Made by a program: the position numbers and the translations under genes. Under the pieces are notes generated by a model. The model had not been told where the DNA came from and made no database searches. It worked only from the letters and a program-made list of their open reading frames with translations. Below are positions 31,301 through 39,107 of a stretch of 42,818 bases of DNA, in pieces (within the stretch, counting starts at the first letter, position 1; each line of letters starts with the position of its first letter). This DNA comes from Candidatus Woesearchaeota archaeon (GTDB taxonomy: Archaea; Nanobdellota; Nanobdellia; Woesearchaeales; SKGA01), in assembly GCA_016926395.1 (NCBI GenBank), contig JAFGOT010000024.1, forward strand, positions 1 to 42,818, in the 5' to 3' direction.

Positions 31301-32035
31301 ATGACATTACTAAGAGTAGAAAACTTAAGTGCATTTATTGAAGATAAAAAAATACTTGATAAAATAAATTTATCTTTAGAAGAAGGTGAAGTTTTAGTTA
31401 TAATGGGTCCAAATGGAAGCGGAAAATCAACCCTTGCACAAAGTTTAATGGGAAGTCCTATTTATGAGCAAGAGGGAAATATTATTTTAGATGGTTTCTC
31501 ACTGAATGAATTAAGTGCTGATGAACGTTCTAAGAAAGGGTTATTTTTGTCATTTCAACATCCGGCTTCAATTGAAGGAGTAACTATAAGTAATTTTTTA
31601 CGCCAAGCAATAAATACTAGACTTGAAACTCCAATAAGATTAAGTGAATACAAAAGAGAATTAAATAAAAATATGGATGTATTAAAATTAGATTCTTCTT
31701 TTTCTCAGAGATATTTGAATGTTGGTCACTCAGGGGGAGAAAAGAAAAAACTTGAAACATTACAATTACTGATGTTAAAACCCAAAGTTGCAATATTAGA
31801 TGAAACTGATTCAGGTTTAGATGTGGATGCTCTAAAAATTGTGACTTCAGGAATAAATACAATAAAAAAAGAACACCCAAAGATGGGTATTATAGTAATA
31901 ACTCATTACAACAAAATCTTAGAATATTTAAAACCCAATAGGGTAATTGTTCTAAAAAAAGGGACTGTGGTTAAAGAAGGAGAATTAGAGCTGATAAAAC
32001 AAATAGAGGAAAATGGTTATGAGCAATTTACTTAG
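31301..32035 (+). CDS. sufC: Fe-S assembly ATPase SufC
   Basis: ABC-type ATPase of SufBC2D. Motifs: Walker A GPNGSGKSTLAQ, Q-loop FLSFQHPASIEGV, signature HSGGEKKKLETLQLL, Walker B VAILDETDSGLD, and H-loop VITHYNKIL. GGEKKK and DETDSGLD are the SufC-specific variants. I start at ATG 31301 because AAGGTGA lies 6 nt upstream across the sufS stop; the GTG at 31292 is within that Shine-Dalgarno region. It is the last gene of the sufBDSC run. Confidence 0.95.
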   Translation: MTLLRVENLSAFIEDKKILDKINLSLEEGEVLVIMGPNGSGKSTLAQSLMGSPIYEQEGNIILDGFSLNELSADERSKKGLFLSFQHPASIEGVTISNFLRQAINTRLETPIRLSEYKRELNKNMDVLKLDSSFSQRYLNVGHSGGEKKKLETLQLLMLKPKVAILDETDSGLDVDALKIVTSGINTIKKEHPKMGIIVITHYNKILEYLKPNRVIVLKKGTVVKEGELELIKQIEENGYEQFT

Positions 32036-32084
32036 TATTAATGTGGATATGGGTTAGAAATAAAAAATATATGAGGTAAATAAA

Positions 32085-32702
32085 ATGTATGAACAAACAA
32101 AATTAAATTATGATTATGCGGACTTAGAACCGTATGTTGATAAAGAAACGATGCATGTGCATTATGACAAACATCATGCAGCTTACACCGCAAAATTAAA
32201 TGCTGCTATAGAAAAATATCCGGCATTATTTGAAAAAACTGCAGAAGAAATTTTGTCAAATGTTTCTTTGATTCCCGAAGATATTAGATCTGCTGTTATA
32301 AATAACGGCGGAGGTTATGTTAACCATAATCTTTTCTTTTCAATAATGGGCAAAGACAAAAAAATGAGCGTTGAGTTTGAAAATGTTTTAACTGATGCTT
32401 TTGGTAGTGTTGAAAAATTCAAAGAAGAATTTGAAAATGCAGCTCTTACGCAATTTGGTAGTGGTTGGGCTTGGCTGGTGATAACAGCGGATAGCGATCA
32501 GGGAACGGGCAAACAATTAGCTATCAGAAAGACTAGTAATCAAGATACTCCTTTATCAAATGGAGAAAAACCAATTTTATGTATTGATGTATGGGAACAC
32601 TCTTACTACTTAAAATACCAAAACAAAAGACCGGATTATGTTAAAGCATTTTGGAATGTTGTAAACTGGGAAGAAGTAGAAAGATTATACAAAGAAGCTT
32701 AG
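32085..32702 (+). CDS. Fe/Mn superoxide dismutase
   Basis: Converts superoxide to oxygen and hydrogen peroxide. Metal ligands are His26 (MHVHYDKHH), His81 (VNHNLFF), Asp168 and His172 (DVWEHSYY). Metal-type markers point to manganese: a glycine tract before the NH (GGGYVNHN) and Gln153 in SNQDTPL, the MnSOD-type second-sphere pair, where FeSODs carry Gln earlier and Ala later. Length 205 is normal. GAGGT is 8-9 nt before the ATG. It is 49 nt after sufC and likely co-regulated. Whether it uses Fe, Mn or both cannot be told from sequence alone. Confidence 0.95.
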   Translation: MYEQTKLNYDYADLEPYVDKETMHVHYDKHHAAYTAKLNAAIEKYPALFEKTAEEILSNVSLIPEDIRSAVINNGGGYVNHNLFFSIMGKDKKMSVEFENVLTDAFGSVEKFKEEFENAALTQFGSGWAWLVITADSDQGTGKQLAIRKTSNQDTPLSNGEKPILCIDVWEHSYYLKYQNKRPDYVKAFWNVVNWEEVERLYKEA

Positions 32703-32777
32703 GTTTCTTTTCTTTTATTTTTTTGTTTAAATATTCTTTCGATGATTATAAATATTTGATTGATTTCAAATTTATTT

Positions 32778-33362
32778 ATGAAACAACAATCTTTTATCGC
32801 AAAGACCCCAAAACACGAGTTAGAGGTGGAAGTTCTTTCTAAACTCGTTTCAAGAGATGTTTTTGATGTTAAAAAAGAACAGTTTAGAAAAATGTGCGAA
32901 GATGGTTGTAGTAATTATGGTAAAAAATACTCTTGTCCTCCGTTTTCTCCTTCTTTTGAAAAATTTCAAAATAGTTTTGAGAACTTTTTAGTTGTAATGT
33001 ATTCTATTAATTTGAATCAGTTGGCCAATTTTGATTATTCTGATTATCAAAAATTACAGATAGGAAATGCGGTTATTAAACCGAGACTTGAAAAATACAT
33101 GCGAAGTTTAGAAAATAAAACCAATACTCAATTTTTTAGTACGGGTGCATGTCGTCTTTGTAAACCTTGTAAAGGTAAACTTGGAGAACCTTGTGCAAAA
33201 CCAAACGATAAACGATATAGTTTAGAAGCTTCTGGTGTTGATTGTAATAAGCTTGCAATGGATGTTTTTGATAGGCCACTTCTTTGGTATAAAAATAAAA
33301 CTGCACCTGAATACACTTCGGTGATTGCAGCTATTCCTGTGAGCGAGACTTTTTCTTTTTGA
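32778..33362 (+). CDS. DUF2284 family metal-binding protein
   Basis: A 194-residue protein with the DUF2284 pattern: CEDGCSNYGKKYSCPPFSPS, then GACRLCKPCKGKLGEPCAKP and ASGVDC, about nine conserved cysteines, probably for Fe-S or zinc. The family is thought to bind metal, but the reaction is unknown. I start at ATG 32778, which lies 24-32 nt after TTATAAATA (32746-32754), giving a leaderless message; a TTG at 32760 would lie upstream of that. Its 3' end overlaps the convergent TrmB gene by 32 nt. Confidence 0.85.
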   Translation: MKQQSFIAKTPKHELEVEVLSKLVSRDVFDVKKEQFRKMCEDGCSNYGKKYSCPPFSPSFEKFQNSFENFLVVMYSINLNQLANFDYSDYQKLQIGNAVIKPRLEKYMRSLENKTNTQFFSTGACRLCKPCKGKLGEPCAKPNDKRYSLEASGVDCNKLAMDVFDRPLLWYKNKTAPEYTSVIAAIPVSETFSF

Positions 33363-34095
33363 ATTCTTTTTCCTTTTCTTTTAATGATTCTAATGTGATT
33401 GGTTTTTGTTTTATGTAAGTATTTTCGAAAAGAATTTTCATAATCTGGATAAATTCTTGATCTCTAATTAGCATTGTTGTGTTTTGTTCAATTAGTGTAA
33501 TCATTACTTCGAAATCGGTTATTGCTAAAGCCACTGTTTTTGATTCAAATTCGCGCATTTCGTTTTGTCCGTGTTCAACAAATTTTTTTAGATTTGGTAT
33601 TGTTTTTTCATTTACGCGATTAAGACTTTTGTAATCAATTCCTTTTTCTTTGTTTTTTTTGATGTTGCTTAATGTTTTTGCCCAAATTGTTGAATGTGGT
33701 TTTATATTGTATATGAATTTTTCTCCACTTTTCATCTGATGTGCTATTTTATCAAAATTGGCTTTACCTTTTGCAATGATGATTGGTTCTTCTTCTTGTT
33801 GTTTGTAAATTTGTTGAAGGTGCTTGACATCTGATTCTAGTTGCTTTAGCTTTTCTTGTTTTTGTTGTATTAATTTATTCAAATGTTCGGGCTCGGTTGG
33901 AGCGAACTTTTTGGTTTTTTCAGGAATAACTTTTACTAACCCTTTAGCTTCAAGCCTGTCTAAAACTTCGTAAATTTTACCATATGAAACGTTGGATTCT
34001 CTACTTACTGTGCTAGCTGTTATTGCTCCATGTTCGACTAACGTTTGATAAATTCGTTGTTCGGCAGGTGTTAATCCTAGTTCTGATAAGTCCAT
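33331..34095 (-). CDS. TrmB-family transcription regulator
   Basis: A 254-residue archaeal regulator: N-terminal winged helix (LGLTPAEQRIYQTLVEHGAITASTVSRESNVSYGKIYEVLDRLEAKGLVKVI), a coiled-coil linker (about 72-103), and a C-terminal alpha/beta domain of the TrmB type, probably ligand-binding. TrmB proteins typically control sugar transport or central metabolism genes. It is divergent from a HAD phosphatase/kinase pair, its likely target. An 18-bp palindrome (34123-34140) overlaps its own TATA region, suggesting autoregulation. The C-terminus is a basic Lys-rich tail. Confidence 0.9.
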   Translation of the reverse strand: MDLSELGLTPAEQRIYQTLVEHGAITASTVSRESNVSYGKIYEVLDRLEAKGLVKVIPEKTKKFAPTEPEHLNKLIQQKQEKLKQLESDVKHLQQIYKQQEEEPIIIAKGKANFDKIAHQMKSGEKFIYNIKPHSTIWAKTLSNIKKNKEKGIDYKSLNRVNEKTIPNLKKFVEHGQNEMREFESKTVALAITDFEVMITLIEQNTTMLIRDQEFIQIMKILFENTYIKQKPITLESLKEKEKEFKKKKSRSQE

Positions 34096-34122
34096 ATTGT
34101 TCTTATTTTAGTATTTGTGGTT

Positions 34123-34183
34123 TAAATACATTTGTATTTACAACCTCTTAGGAGGGGGTGATATTTTATATATTAATTTCACC
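34123..34183. promoter_or_regulatory. TrmB operator and divergent promoters
   Basis: TAAATACA-TT-TGTATTTA (34123-34140) has 8-bp perfect arms and covers the minus-strand TATA region 24-32 nt before the TrmB ATG. On the plus side, the TATA box TTTTATATA (34164-34172) is flanked by an imperfect inverted repeat, GGTGATATT (34157-34165) and AATTTCACC (34175-34183). Both are good candidate sites for TrmB. The HAD gene has a leader of about 40 nt with GGAGGTGA. Confidence 0.55.
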
Positions 34184-34233
34184 TAACAGTAGTAACAAAA
34201 GGCAAACAGATTGCTTTTTGGAGGTGAATTGAA

Positions 34234-34989
34234 ATGAATAAATTAAACATACAAAAAACAAGTTTTTACAACAAAGACACTCGGCCAAAATTTGAAGGAG
34301 CTTATGGAAATCCTATTTCAAAAGAATCTTTAGATACACTGCTTGGTGGAATAAAGACGATTTGTATTAGTGATGTTGATGGAACTTATATTAATACTAA
34401 TGGAGCTGTAAGAGGGGCTCAAGCTATGGCTCTTGCAAAAATTGCAAATACTAGTTATGAAGAAGCATACGCAAATCTAGAAGAACATGGTTTGAAAGGT
34501 GCTGTTGAACAGTATATGTCTTTAAATGATTTTTTTACGGGTCCATACAAAACATTTGATCCTTTTGAAGCTGTCAAGTCTGGTCAAATGAGTGTTTTTG
34601 AAGATGCACTTAGATTTACAAGAAGTGGTGTTCCAACAATTGCTATTTCTAACTCTAGTGAACAAGCAACAAAAAATAAATTGAAAGCGCTTGGAATTGA
34701 CGATGAATTTGTTGGTATTCATGCTGCATTTCTAAAAAATGAAGCTAAACCAAATATTTACTTGGCTGAAAAAGCAATAAAAGAACTAGATGATATGGGT
34801 TGGTATAATACAAATCAACAGATTATTCATGTTGGTGATCAAGAATATGATTTGCAATTTGGACATAACATAAAACAGATTCATCCAAATGCTGTTAGTG
34901 TTTTGATTACTCGTCCTGGTAATAGTTACAAAGGAAATACGAAAGCCGATTATGTAATTTCATCATTTGATGATTTGAATACTCTTTGA
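34234..34989 (+). CDS. HAD-superfamily phosphatase
   Basis: Mg-dependent phosphohydrolase, 251 residues. HAD motifs: I DVDGTYINT (Asp47, Asp49), II SNSSE (Ser in TIAISNSSEQ), III Lys in KNEAKPNIYL, IV VGDQEYDLQFG. The cap region between motifs I and II is helical, as in C1-type HADs (beta-phosphoglucomutase/phosphoglycolate phosphatase class). GGAGGTGA is 6 nt before the ATG. It is followed by an APH-like kinase with overlapping signals. Possible roles are sugar or alcohol phosphate turnover, controlled by the divergent TrmB protein (inference). Confidence 0.88.
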   Translation: MNKLNIQKTSFYNKDTRPKFEGAYGNPISKESLDTLLGGIKTICISDVDGTYINTNGAVRGAQAMALAKIANTSYEEAYANLEEHGLKGAVEQYMSLNDFFTGPYKTFDPFEAVKSGQMSVFEDALRFTRSGVPTIAISNSSEQATKNKLKALGIDDEFVGIHAAFLKNEAKPNIYLAEKAIKELDDMGWYNTNQQIIHVGDQEYDLQFGHNIKQIHPNAVSVLITRPGNSYKGNTKADYVISSFDDLNTL

Positions 34990-34999
34990 GGTGATTGAA

Positions 35000-35971
35000 A
35001 TGACAAAGCAATTACTTCAAGATATGAAAGAACTTTATGGTTTAACTGTTAAAGAGATATTTAGATTTGGAAAAAGTGTTAATGCTACTTACAAATTAAT
35101 AACCAAAGATGGTGAATATTTCTTAAAGGAACTTTATTTCTTTAAGGGGACTAAAAAAGAACACTTCTTTGCCCAAGTGGATATAGTTTTGCACATGAAA
35201 AAGAAAGGACTTAATGTTTTAACTCCTTTGCAAACAAAGACGGGAGGATATGTTGGAGAAATAAATAATCGTTATTACCTGCTTTATCCTTACCACGAAA
35301 TTGATGCTCCTTTGAATAATGATGATAGACTAAACTTTGCAGCAAATACTTTAGCTGATTTTCACGAAGCGATGAAAGACTTCGAAACAAAATATGAAGT
35401 TCAAGAAAAATCCATTGAAAAAGATGTGGATACTATAACTTTGTTAACTGAAGAACCAAAAACATTCCATAGTGAACCTCTTGTTGATTCAGCAAAAAAA
35501 ACCAAACATCCTTTGAAAAAAGAATTCATAAAAGAACTACCTTTCTTAAAAAATGTCGCAATAAGAATAATGCGCCATCTTTGGGGAATGCCCTTTACTG
35601 AAAAATCTTTATTACATTATGATTTTGGACCTCACAACATATTTTACTCAAAGGGAAATTTTTTAGCTGTTTCTGACTTTGATTTTTCTCACTTTGGTTT
35701 TGTTGAAGTGGATGTTGCAAAAGCTGCGAAGTTTTGGTCTGAAAAAGAAGATGGAACTATTGATCTTAGAAAGTTTAGAAGATTTATTTATGTTTATTCC
35801 AAACAGAGAAACATGAAAATAGATTGGGGTGTTTATTATGGCTTAGCATTATTTATTGTGATGAGAAGACTTGTTTATGCTACAAACTATACTTTCACAA
35901 GAAAAGATTTAAAATTTTTATATGACAAGGATATAAAAACACTTCACTTTTTGATGGAAAATAAATTTTAA
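35000..35971 (+). CDS. APH/HSK2-like small-molecule kinase
   Basis: A 323-residue phosphotransferase of the aminoglycoside-phosphotransferase/homoserine-kinase-2 fold. Brenner motif: LLHYDFGPHNIFY (catalytic Asp208, His206, Asn213), then the Mg site SDFDFSHFG (Asp226, Asp228). The N-terminal lobe has VNATYKLITKDGEYFLKELYF, with Lys in the last strand for ATP binding. I use ATG 35000, with GAGGTGA 6 nt upstream overlapping the HAD stop; GTG 34991 is in frame but sits in the ribosome-binding site. Substrate unknown: a sugar, choline-like or amino-alcohol compound would fit a partner phosphatase. Confidence 0.85.
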   Translation: MTKQLLQDMKELYGLTVKEIFRFGKSVNATYKLITKDGEYFLKELYFFKGTKKEHFFAQVDIVLHMKKKGLNVLTPLQTKTGGYVGEINNRYYLLYPYHEIDAPLNNDDRLNFAANTLADFHEAMKDFETKYEVQEKSIEKDVDTITLLTEEPKTFHSEPLVDSAKKTKHPLKKEFIKELPFLKNVAIRIMRHLWGMPFTEKSLLHYDFGPHNIFYSKGNFLAVSDFDFSHFGFVEVDVAKAAKFWSEKEDGTIDLRKFRRFIYVYSKQRNMKIDWGVYYGLALFIVMRRLVYATNYTFTRKDLKFLYDKDIKTLHFLMENKF

Positions 35972-36675
35972 TTTTTTTGTTTTTTTTCTTTTAATTTAGA
36001 AAAACATATTATACTTCCAATGAAAAATATACTTGAACAGCCAATAACATATTGTATTGGAAACACATCCATTAAAGCTCCTGCAATAATTACTATGACT
36101 GTGTTAATGCCTGTGTATATCATGCTTTCAATAGATGTTGTTGTGGCTCGAATTTTGGAAGGAATTAACTTTTGAAAGTAATGTTCAAGAATTGGTCTTT
36201 TAAGACCTCTAAACATTTCTGGAACTACAAATAAACTTGCAGCGATTATGAATCTTCCTTCTTTTATGAACAAGGTTCCTAATAGCAAAATTAATTGCAT
36301 AGATGTCAAAAACATAAGTGCTTTTTTTTCATCTTTTATTTTGGACGCTAATAATGGGATAAATATCATTACTGCTGCTAGGGCCGATATAAAATAACCA
36401 ATGGACTCAACTGGAAAACCTACCGTATCCACCATTAACGGAGTCCAACCATCTTCCGCCATTAAAGCAATCGATGCAAAAATACCCGCTCCAATAACTA
36501 ACATTAAATTTCTTGTTTTTTTAATATGTTTAAATCCTTTTTTTGTTGTTTGCCAATTATTTTTTAATGCTTTTTTTACAGTTGTTTTTGCAGGTTTAAA
36601 TTTCTCTGGGATTCTTGCAAAGATTACTGCTCCTAGAATGTGGCTTGCTCCAATAATGTACCAAAGAAGATCCAT
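35968..36675 (-). pseudogene. MFS transporter, C-terminal part after a frameshift
   Basis: This is the second half of a Major Facilitator Superfamily carrier (six membrane helices, loop PEKFKPAKTTVKK). In the same frame the coding sequence extends upstream of the ATG at 36675 as ...LEQTYFIKYQSILYAGFVIAP... back to the poly-A tract at 36772. Restoring one A (15 instead of 14) joins it to the N-terminal part as a single 401-residue transporter, the usual MFS size. As given, the two halves are out of frame. The 3' end meets the convergent kinase stop with a 4-nt overlap. Confidence 0.75.
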
Positions 36676-36767
36676 AGATAAATTCTTTACAATATAACTT
36701 CCTATTAATGGCGCTATTACAAAACCTGCGTATAAAATGCTTTGATATTTGATGAAATATGTTTGTT

Positions 36768-37172
36768 CTAATTTTTTTTTTTTTTGTTAAATTTTAAATT
36801 GTCCATAACCCATGCTACTTCTGCTCCACTAACAAGAGTTGTTCCAAGACCAAGAATTGACCATAGTACTAATGTAGTTAAAAATGAATTACTTAAAGGT
36901 ATTAGTCCAAATGATATGCCGACAATAATCATTCCTACAACAACTGACCATTTACGACTGTATTCATCAGCAAAAGCACCTGTTGGAATTTCAAGAACAA
37001 ATGTGCTAACACCAAATATTGCAAACATTATGGATATTTGAAGAAATGATAGTCCTGTATCTAAAAAATATATGACTGCATAAGGCATTGCGACGGCAAA
37101 AGCACCTATAACAAAATTGACCAAATAAAACAGGCCTAATTCTTCAAGTTCGTTTTCTTTAAATAATTTCAA
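36768..37172 (-). pseudogene. MFS transporter, N-terminal part before a frameshift
   Basis: First 129 residues of an MFS carrier: helix 1 (FYLVNFVIGAFAVAMPYAVIYFL), helix 2, the motif-A loop GAFADEYSRKW between helices 2 and 3, helix 3 and helix 4, ending AWVMDNLKFNKKKKN and a TAG. The frame breaks inside a run of 14 A (T at 36772-36785 on the plus strand). It could be a real frameshift, phase variation by slipped-strand mispairing, transcriptional slippage that makes some full-length product, or a sequencing error in a homopolymer. Read depth and RNA data would decide. Confidence 0.75.
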
Positions 37173-37210
37173 TGTCTTAATCCTCTGGTTTTAGTTTTAT
37201 AATGCTTTCT

Positions 37211-37239
37211 AAAAAAGAAGCGAAGAGAAACTCTTCGCT
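37211..37239 (-). terminator. intrinsic-type terminator after the ABC-2 permease
   Basis: AGCGAAGAG-AAA-CTCTTCGCT (37219-37239) has a perfect 9-bp stem. On the minus strand it is followed by TCTTTTTT, forming a strong hairpin-plus-T terminator for the ABC-2 operon, 28 nt after the permease stop and 39 nt before the MFS start. Confidence 0.65.
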
Positions 37240-37267
37240 AAAATAAAAATTCCTTGGATGGTTGTGA

Positions 37268-38107
37268 TTAACCATTACGTTTAAGCTGTCCTTTTTTCTT
37301 AGCAATTTTTTCTGCTCTTGAGAAAATAAACATTCCAAGTGGAATGAATATTACACCCATTAAAGCTAGCGGTACTAAGTGGCTAAGTCCAAGACTGCTA
37401 ATGCTTGCTCCTTCAATTAGTGCTTTACGCATTCCTTCAAGAGCATACGTTGCTGGACTTATTTTGGAGATTGCTTGCATCCATCCAGGCAAGATACTTA
37501 TTTCGTAGTAAATACCTGAAACAAGCATCATTAATGCACTGAATATTTGCAATGCTTGAGATCCTCTTTCTGGACTCATAAGTGGTGCAATTGAAGCAAT
37601 CATTCCAAGACCGATGAATGAAAATGCACTCACAATCAAAATAACAAATGCTGCTAAGATATTTGCATTTGAGATATTAATTGCGAAAAGCATAATCACA
37701 AAAGCTAGGACAATTGCTGTTCTTGCAATACCGTAAATCACTGCGAAAGTGGAATTTCCAAGCAAATGCACGATACGTTTTACTGGCGCCATGAAAGTAT
37801 ACTCAATAGTGCCTTCCCAACGTTCATAACCAATTTGATTACCAACTTCGTTGAAGATACTTGATAGGTATACCCACATAACTGAACCAATCAAAAGGAA
37901 TAACAATAAACTGTCAAACTTTTGACCTGTAGGATCCATGCTCGTCGCTAAAAAACCTATTGCTAATGCACTAACAGTGTGGTATATTAGGAAAACAATT
38001 TCCCATTCCCAATATCTTTTAGTTAGGTTTGAGTTTCGAACGATGAATGCACGCAGTTGACGCAGTACATTATATTTCTTGCAAGTCTCATTTTCATGAA
38101 CTCTCAT
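37268..38107 (-). CDS. ABC-2 type exporter permease
   Basis: A 279-residue integral membrane protein with six predicted helices. Features of the ABC-2 permease family are seen: the N-terminal amphipathic segment, EVGNQIGYERWEGTIEYTFMAPVKRIVHLLG (coupling-helix region after helix 2), the Ile/Ala-rich helices, and LMSPERGSQALQIFSALMMLVSGIYYEISILPGWMQAISKISPATYALEGMRKAL (the external 'sigma' helix and last helices). AAGGT is upstream of the ATG. Its ATPase partner is the inverted gene at 38325-39347, separated by 217 nt. With the ATPase OFF, this permease would have no motor. Confidence 0.92.
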   Translation of the reverse strand: MRVHENETCKKYNVLRQLRAFIVRNSNLTKRYWEWEIVFLIYHTVSALAIGFLATSMDPTGQKFDSLLLFLLIGSVMWVYLSSIFNEVGNQIGYERWEGTIEYTFMAPVKRIVHLLGNSTFAVIYGIARTAIVLAFVIMLFAINISNANILAAFVILIVSAFSFIGLGMIASIAPLMSPERGSQALQIFSALMMLVSGIYYEISILPGWMQAISKISPATYALEGMRKALIEGASISSLGLSHLVPLALMGVIFIPLGMFIFSRAEKIAKKKGQLKRNG

Positions 38108-38324
38108 TTTAGTTTACCTTTTGTAGCAATCTAGTTTCTTTCTACCTGTATGATTGCACTATTAGTCAAAACTTGAAATTTTACAAAACAAAATTTGTTG
38201 CGAAGAGTTGTTATTTTCTTTGAAAATAATTTTATTTGCTTTTTGAGATTATGCGAATATTTTTTCGCATTCAAAAAACAAATCTTTTTCTTCAAGGCAA
38301 CTAATTTGTTTGTTTTGTATTTTC
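38108..38324 (-). other. 217-nt spacer with two hairpins between ATPase and permease
   Basis: ABC-2 ATPase and permease genes are normally adjacent, so this spacer is odd. It contains TTATTTTC-TTT-GAAAATAA (38211-38229) and ATGCGAA-TATTTT-TTCGCAT (38251-38270), the latter extended by TTTTGA (38241) and TCAAAA (38271). It may be an RNA processing or stability site. A 65-codon Lys-rich frame across it lacks a credible composition and is not called. Confidence 0.45.
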
Positions 38325-38948
38325 TCACTCAAGATGTTTGCCAGTTAATTTAACAAACACATCTTCCAGAGAGGGGAGGATTTTGACTAAACCGATAAAA
38401 CCAATGTCATTATTATCAAGCGCACCAATTATTTCACTTGCAACGCTATCAATACGTTTAGTTTTGAAAGTTAATCGGTTGTTCTTCTTTTCATCAACTT
38501 CTAGTTTGATTTCATTAACCTTAATCATTTTTTCAAGTAATGATTTTGACTTTTCAGGTTCTGTTGTTTGCAGTTCAAAGAGGTTGTTATCTGAATATTT
38601 TTGTTTTAATTCTTTAACACTACCTTGAGCAATAACAGCTCCGTCATTCATAATAACTAAATCATCGCAAAGTTTTTCAATTTCATCCATATCATGGCTA
38701 GTGATGATTATAGTTATGTCACGTTCTTTCATTACTTTTTTCACAAACCGAAGTACATCAATCTTGGATACTGGATCAAGACCTGTTGTTGGTTCGTCAA
38801 GCAAAATGATTTTTGGTTTGGCTAAAAATCCTCTAGCTATTGCAATCTTTTGTTGTTGACCTCGAGAAAGTTTTTCAACAGGAGAATCTTCAATAAAAGT
38901 ATTTGGAGTTGATGTCGAAGAACAACCATCTAGAGTAAAAGATTTCAT
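38325..38948 (-). pseudogene. ABC-2 exporter ATPase, C-terminal part (after inversion)
   Basis: The true coding part is 38325-38877; the first 24 codons (MKSFTLDGCSSTSTPNTFIE...) are read from the inverted segment and are spurious. It has the signature LSRGQQQKIAIARG, Walker B IILLDEPTTGLDP, the H-loop ITSHDMDEIE and the C-terminal extension typical of ABC-2 drug/polysaccharide ATPases (KELKQKYSDNNLFELQTTEP...). It lacks Walker A, which lies at 39103-39347 on the same strand. The two are separated by a 220-bp segment on the other strand. Confidence 0.88.
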
Positions 38949-39107
38949 TGGCAGAGTTAGCGTGGATGCTTCATTTTTTATGAAATTAACACCACTTGAA
39001 AATCTCGACTATGCTGCAGGTCTTTACGGACTTGACAAAGAGAAAGCAAAAACAGAAGCAGAAAAAATATTAAAAGAACTTGGTTTTCCACAAAGTAAAC
39101 AACCTGT
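38878..39107 (+). other. inverted 220-bp segment of the ABC ATPase gene, bounded by ACAGG/CCTGT
   Basis: Read on the plus strand from 38878, this segment encodes the missing middle of the ATPase, TGESSIKVFGVDVEEQPSRV, then KDFIGRVSVDASFFMKLTPL and ENLDYAAGLYGLDKEKAKTE, ending KELGFPQSKQPV: the helical subdomain between Walker A and the signature. It is bounded by ACAGG (38878-38882) and CCTGT (39103-39107). Flipping the sequence between these repeats restores both junctions in frame (LPDTG-ESSIKV and SKQPV-EKLSRG) and gives one ATPase of 340 residues. Only the 5-bp repeats are shared; no longer inverted repeat is visible. I regard this as an invertible element or a fixed reciprocal inversion. 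Confidence 0.85.

Noticed and set aside
38131-38328. Lys-rich 65-codon frame between ATPase and permease
   Set aside because: Low-complexity composition, no ribosome-binding site and it runs through two hairpins.
38878-39107. Inversion as a whole-genome-amplification chimera
   Set aside because: Amplification chimeras usually make one junction with lost bases. Here both junctions are reciprocal, use the same 5-bp repeat and restore frame. I cannot exclude it without reads, but it is less likely.
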